A stretch of 64,000 bases of DNA, from NCBI GenBank assembly GCA_964551035.1, contig CAZKBK010000001.1, positions 248,001-312,000 of the forward strand. The letters run 5' to 3'. This DNA is from Chryseosolibacter sp964551035. GTDB lineage: Bacteria; Bacteroidota; Bacteroidia; Cytophagales; Cyclobacteriaceae. Shown here one piece after another: positions 60,847 to 64,000 of the stretch. The notes under the pieces are model-generated. The model was given only the letters and a program-made list of their open reading frames with translations. It was not told the origin of the DNA and ran no database searches. The position numbers were made by a program, and so were the translations under genes. Each line of letters begins with the position of its first letter. Position 1 is the first letter of the stretch.

Positions 60847-61446
60847 TCAGAGCCGGAAGACGATCGACACGCCCGATTGTCGCCCCAGCATGGCGCTCTG
60901 CTCGAACGTCGGTTCAACGCTCACCCTTAAGTTGGGATTAAGATCAAACTCTTTGAGGTGTGAGTCGACATGTGCATCGACAATCTGCAGGATGTACATG
61001 CCCGCCATCAGGATTACCATAAAGTCGCGTTCGCGGCGTGCCCGGTCAACGATTCGCCGCAATTGCCCGGTGCGCAACTGCGTGGCGGGATTCACATCGT
61101 TAGGGTTGGCGAGATCATGTTCAAGGTTGTAAAACAAATGCGCCCGATAATCATCATGTATGTCATTGTAATACGTAATTCCCCGACCGATCGCGTAAAA
61201 CCCGCCGTATACCAGGGGTAACTTCCAGTACTTTTTGTTGTAGATCTGGCCCAGCCCCGGCACGACGGCCGCAAGCAAAAGGGAACGCCGCGGATCAAAC
61301 CGCCTTGCATACGATTCAAGCAATGCGGAGTCCTGGGCCTCAATAAAAATGCTGTCGCGGGTGATAAGCGCCGGACGGTCCTGTGACCAGCCCTCCAGGC
61401 AGGCGATGACCAACAGGATGACCAGAACAATTCTTTTCATTGCCAT
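60847..61446 (-). CDS. DUF5683-domain exported protein
   Basis: About 199 residues. A signal peptide (RIVLVILLVIACLEGWSQ) is followed by LITRDSIFIEAQDS and the DUF5683 core: RRSLLLAAVVPGLGQIYNKK then KLPLVYGGFYAIGRGITYYN and RERDFMVILMAGMYILQIVD. Hydrophobic segments suggest a membrane protein. The family is conserved directly behind parAB in Bacteroidota; function unknown. Starts at ATG 61446 (or 61440). It should be the third gene of a parA-parB-DUF5683 group. Confidence 0.88.
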   Translation of the reverse strand: MAMKRIVLVILLVIACLEGWSQDRPALITRDSIFIEAQDSALLESYARRFDPRRSLLLAAVVPGLGQIYNKKYWKLPLVYGGFYAIGRGITYYNDIHDDYRAHLFYNLEHDLANPNDVNPATQLRTGQLRRIVDRARRERDFMVILMAGMYILQIVDAHVDSHLKEFDLNPNLRVSVEPTFEQSAMLGRQSGVSIVFRL

Positions 61447-61513
61447 ATCCGGCTGGATCCCGTTTTGGTGTAAATCGCCGACGCAGGCATTACGGATTTG
61501 CTGTGATTCATGC

Positions 61514-62416
61514 TCAGACCTTGATGATATCGAGTATCCGGTTGAGGTCTTCCACCGAGAGGAAGGGAATGCGGATCTCGCCTTTTTTTCCATCGCTTTT
61601 CACTACAACCCTGGTGCCAAAGTGTGACGACAGGCTGGACTGGAGTTGAGCGACTTCCTTCGTTGCGGAAGTTCCCCCGCCCGTAGGCGTGGTGCTGTCG
61701 TGCTTTTTTGCGGAAACCTCCCGCACCAACTCCTCTACTTTTCTTACGGAAAGGTCTTCACTGAGGGCCTTTTTGAAGATGAACAATTGTTGTTCGTGAT
61801 TTTCGACGTTGATGATGGCGCGTGCGTGGCCCATCGAAAGCCTGTTATCGCGCACGGCGATCTGGATGTCGGGTGGGAGTTTCAGCAGGCGGAGGTAGTT
61901 GGTCACCGTAGCCCTGTTCTTGCCCACGCGCTCCCCGAGTTCCTCCTGCTTGAGGCTGCATTCCGTGATGAGCCGCTGGTAGCTGAGCGCAATTTCAATG
62001 GCGTTGAGGTTCTCCCGCTGGATGTTTTCAATCAGCGCCATTTCCAGCATCTGCTGGTCATCCGCCGACCGCACGTAGGCAGGGACGGCCTTCAGGCCCG
62101 CCAACTTCGACGCCTGGAAGCGGCGCTCCCCGGAGATCAGTTGGTATTGGTTTGCCGCCAGCCGCCTGAGCGTGATCGGCTGGATAATTCCATGCACCTT
62201 GATGGAGTCAGCCAGTTCCTGCAGCGCTTCCTGATCAAAATGCGTTCTGGGCTGAAAGGGGTTGACTTCGATTTGATCAAGGGATATTTCCGCGATTCCA
62301 CCTGCTGGTTTCGGAACGGCTGCGGGCGTGGAAATATCTACTTCGAGTTTTTCATCGGTAGAATTGTCACTCAGAAGGGCGCTGAGTCCGCGGCCCAGGG
62401 CTTTTTTCTTGCTCAT
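61514..62416 (-). CDS. parB: Chromosome-partitioning protein ParB
   Basis: 300 residues. N-terminal KKALGRGLSALLSDNS; ParB/Srx box PFQPRTHFDQEALQELADSI and the GERRFQASKLAGLKAV CTP-binding box; the central HTH is KQEELGERVGKNRATVTNYL; the C-terminal dimer part is about 245-300. ParB binds parS and spreads as a CTP-dependent clamp. Overlaps parA by four bases (ATGA). Confidence 0.96.
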   Translation of the reverse strand: MSKKKALGRGLSALLSDNSTDEKLEVDISTPAAVPKPAGGIAEISLDQIEVNPFQPRTHFDQEALQELADSIKVHGIIQPITLRRLAANQYQLISGERRFQASKLAGLKAVPAYVRSADDQQMLEMALIENIQRENLNAIEIALSYQRLITECSLKQEELGERVGKNRATVTNYLRLLKLPPDIQIAVRDNRLSMGHARAIINVENHEQQLFIFKKALSEDLSVRKVEELVREVSAKKHDSTTPTGGGTSATKEVAQLQSSLSSHFGTRVVVKSDGKKGEIRIPFLSVEDLNRILDIIKV

Positions 62417-63189
62417 TTCGCTACGCCATTGTTTTTATCCAAAATCTCGTGTGCCAGGTTCAGGTAGCTGATCGCTCCCTTGCTCTCCGCATCATGAACA
62501 ATCGCCGGCAGGCCAAAGCTTGGTGACTCACTAAGTTTGACGTTGCGGGGAATGATAGTCTTGAACGTCATTTTCTGGAAATGTGTTCGCACTTCCTCTA
62601 CGACCTGATTGCCGAGGCTGGTTCGGGAATCGTAAAGCGTCAGCAAAATGCCCTCGATCTCCAGCCTGGGGTTTAGCCGCGTCTGAATGATCTTGATGGT
62701 GTTTAAAAGCTTGCCAAGGCCTTCGAGGGCGAAGTATTCGCACTGCACGGGTATAATCACCGAGTCGGCAGCGGTAAGGGCGTTAATAGTGATCAAACCC
62801 AGGGATGGCGAACAGTCAATAATGATATAATCATATTGATCCTTCACAAGGCCGAGGGCGTCGCGCATCTTCTCCTCCCGTTTTTCGATGCTCACCATCT
62901 CCACTTCCGCGCCGACGAGGTCGATGTGGGACGGGAGTATCTCCAGGTACTTCAGTTCGTTTTTGACAATTGCGTCACCAGCCCTGACACCGTCCACCAT
63001 GCACTCGTAGATGCTCTGGGTGATGTCTTTGGGATTGAGACCCAGTCCGGACGTTGAATTCGCCTGCGGGTCGGCGTCGACCAACAGGGTTTTCTTTTCC
63101 AGCACAGCCAGACTGGCGGCCAGGTTGATCGCGGACGTCGTTTTCCCAACTCCACCTTTCTGATTGGCTATCGCAATGATTTTTCCCAT
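62413..63189 (-). CDS. parA: Chromosome-partitioning ATPase ParA
   Basis: 258 residues. The deviant Walker A is IAIANQKGGVGKTTSAINLA, Walker A' is LLVDADPQANSTSGLGL, and Walker B IIIDCSPSLGLITINALTAA. It is a chromosomal ParA/Soj ATPase that moves ParB-bound origins. A perfect -7 element (63242-63249) precedes it; upstream lie a DnaA box and ParB-like half-sites. Confidence 0.96.
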   Translation of the reverse strand: MGKIIAIANQKGGVGKTTSAINLAASLAVLEKKTLLVDADPQANSTSGLGLNPKDITQSIYECMVDGVRAGDAIVKNELKYLEILPSHIDLVGAEVEMVSIEKREEKMRDALGLVKDQYDYIIIDCSPSLGLITINALTAADSVIIPVQCEYFALEGLGKLLNTIKIIQTRLNPRLEIEGILLTLYDSRTSLGNQVVEEVRTHFQKMTFKTIIPRNVKLSESPSFGLPAIVHDAESKGAISYLNLAHEILDKNNGVAK

Positions 63190-63241
63190 TGTAATGATTA
63201 AGAAATTTGCCCCGCCGTCGTAAAAGAGCGACCGGGAATCA

Positions 63242-63249
63242 CAAATATA
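63242..63249 (-). promoter_or_regulatory. -7 promoter element TATATTTG of the parA-parB operon
   Basis: A perfect TAnnTTTG on the minus strand, 52 bases before the parA ATG. The -33 element is not clear. Confidence 0.5.
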
Positions 63250-63265
63250 GAGGAAAATGGGAATG

Positions 63266-63313
63266 GCCGTGGAACATCGTGGAACGTGTTATCCACAATT
63301 GGTGCACATTGTT
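63266..63313. promoter_or_regulatory. DnaA box and ParB-like half-sites upstream of parA
   Basis: A perfect DnaA box TTATCCACA lies at 63289-63297. Just before it are two direct copies of the word GTGGAAC (63269-63275 and 63280-63286), which equals half of the parS form TGTTCCACGTGGAACA; a second, weaker TTGTGAACA follows at about 63312. The 364-base spacer 63190-63553 between parA and yidC contains no gene. Confidence 0.45.
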
Positions 63314-63553
63314 GTGAACAGGCTGAGCGTGTTGTTTGACCTGGTGGGAGGAGGTTGCGCTGATGTCCGCCGTTTGACCGTCCACCGTTCCCTGTTCGAC
63401 CGTTTGCCTAGCGTTTTTACCGCCACGGTCGTCGTGTGTGGTTTCCATGGCCTTCATCGCAAGGATTTGCGGAGCGCCTGTGCCTTTGCAACAATACGTT
63501 CGGCTTTGTTGTAATGCTGCCCGCCCGTCACGCAGCCTAACCTTCGCGCTCCC

Positions 63554-64000
63554 TCATCCCTTCTTCCGCCTCTTTTTCGAATCCTCTGCTTTGCGTTTCG
63601 TTTCGTCGGCTTTCCGCTGCGCCTCCTCGCTGGCTTTCATCGCCTCCTGTAACTTACTCATGAAGCGCGACTTCTTCCCGCCGCCGGCTGCGATGCGTTT
63701 ACGGTTCTGTTCCAGTATGCCCTTGATCTTTTCATCATCTACAAACCGGCGGATAAACGCCTGCTGACCGAAGGTTACGAGGTTGGACACAAAATAGTAA
63801 AACGTAAGACCGGCACTGAAAGAGTTGAGTACAAAGAAGAAGATCAACGGCATGATATACTGCATCGACTTCATTGGACCCTGTACGGTGGTCAACTGGT
63901 TGTTTTGCCAGGTATACAGCAGTGTGGATATGGTCATGATCAGCGTGAACAGGGAAATGTGATCACCCACGCCAAATGGAATGGTGAAGCCCAGGTGGAT
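63554..64000 (-). CDS. yidC: Membrane protein insertase YidC, C-terminal part (runs off the right edge)
   Basis: The C-terminal 148 residues are visible; the gene continues beyond base 64000. It shows the last transmembrane helices of the YidC/Oxa1 core (SLFTLIMTISTLLYTW, MPLIFFFVLNSFSAGLTFYY, FVSNLVTFGQQAFIRR) and a basic tail (about 60 residues, ending DSKKRRKKG) for ribosome contact. YidC inserts inner-membrane proteins. Its neighbourhood with parAB is common near bacterial replication origins. Confidence 0.93.
   Translation of the reverse strand: MHLGFTIPFGVGDHISLFTLIMTISTLLYTWQNNQLTTVQGPMKSMQYIMPLIFFFVLNSFSAGLTFYYFVSNLVTFGQQAFIRRFVDDEKIKGILEQNRKRIAAGGGKKSRFMSKLQEAMKASEEAQRKADETKRKAEDSKKRRKKG

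Noticed and set aside
63487..63515. GCAACAA / TTGTTGT hairpin downstream of yidC as a terminator
   Set aside because: It is short and has no T-run on the yidC strand.
1..64000. CRISPR arrays, insertion sequences, prophage or defence island
   Set aside because: No regularly spaced repeats, transposase, integrase, phage structural or known defence genes were found; gene order is housekeeping-like.

Overview
The window looks like a chromosomal core segment of a free-living Bacteroidota bacterium, most likely order Cytophagales. Supporting signs are type IX secretion (T9SS) sorting domains of both types A and B, a gliding-motility C-terminal domain, a Porin_10-type outer-membrane protein, GSCFA, DUF4142, 7TMR-DISM and DUF5683 proteins, -7 promoter elements of the Bacteroidota form TAnnTTTG, few Shine-Dalgarno sequences, and many TTG/GTG starts. 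Base composition is moderately GC-rich and even. I saw no phage, insertion sequence, CRISPR array or rRNA operon.

Layout. 1-4.8 kb: the N-terminus of isochorismate synthase with a menaquinone-type hotdog thioesterase, a histidine phosphatase, then a minus-strand group of Nif3, a CT398-like coiled coil and a TPR protein. 4.9-10 kb: lpxK, a porin, a MiaE-like hydroxylase and a secreted protein of unknown role. 10-15.7 kb: a MacB-like permease, tRNA-Ser, and a tesA / ybbA-ybbP divergent locus. 15.7-25.8 kb: a T9SS type B giant protein, a 7TMR-DISM sensor, a 500-bp hairpin-rich spacer, a DUF4142 lipoprotein, a glycosyltransferase, an SDR, an orphan TPP riboswitch, tRNA-Met(CAT), a HAD phosphatase and an M50 protease. 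25.8-34.4 kb (minus): a T9SS protein, a PASTA protein, ddl, an M43 metalloprotease, a NifU-domain protein and Mrp. 34.5-39.4 kb (plus): dnaG, ribBA, a secreted unknown and surE. 39.4-48.1 kb (minus): a DUF3999/DUF2339 pair, a 184-bp duplicated noncoding repeat, priA and a DUF255 thioredoxin protein. 48.4-54.3 kb: a TlpA-like thiol protein, a membrane XRE regulator, lspA, GSCFA and a NagB/PIG-L fusion. 54.4-64 kb (mostly minus): rpsF-rpsR-rplI, a coiled-coil membrane protein, apaG-methyltransferase, ung, lepB, dapB, a DUF5683 protein, parB-parA and the C-terminus of yidC.

Most genes are housekeeping: envelope building (lpxK, ddl, dapB, lepB, lspA, yidC), replication and segregation (dnaG, priA, ung, parAB), translation, and cofactors (men, rib, Fe-S carriers). 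The clearest departures are a complete TPP aptamer with no thiamin gene behind it, a primase whose four zinc ligands are all replaced, a second protein with an eroded zinc ribbon, a tRNA-Met with a swapped T-loop pair, a hairpin-rich intergenic stretch behind a good promoter element, and a DnaA box with ParB-like half-sites upstream of parA.
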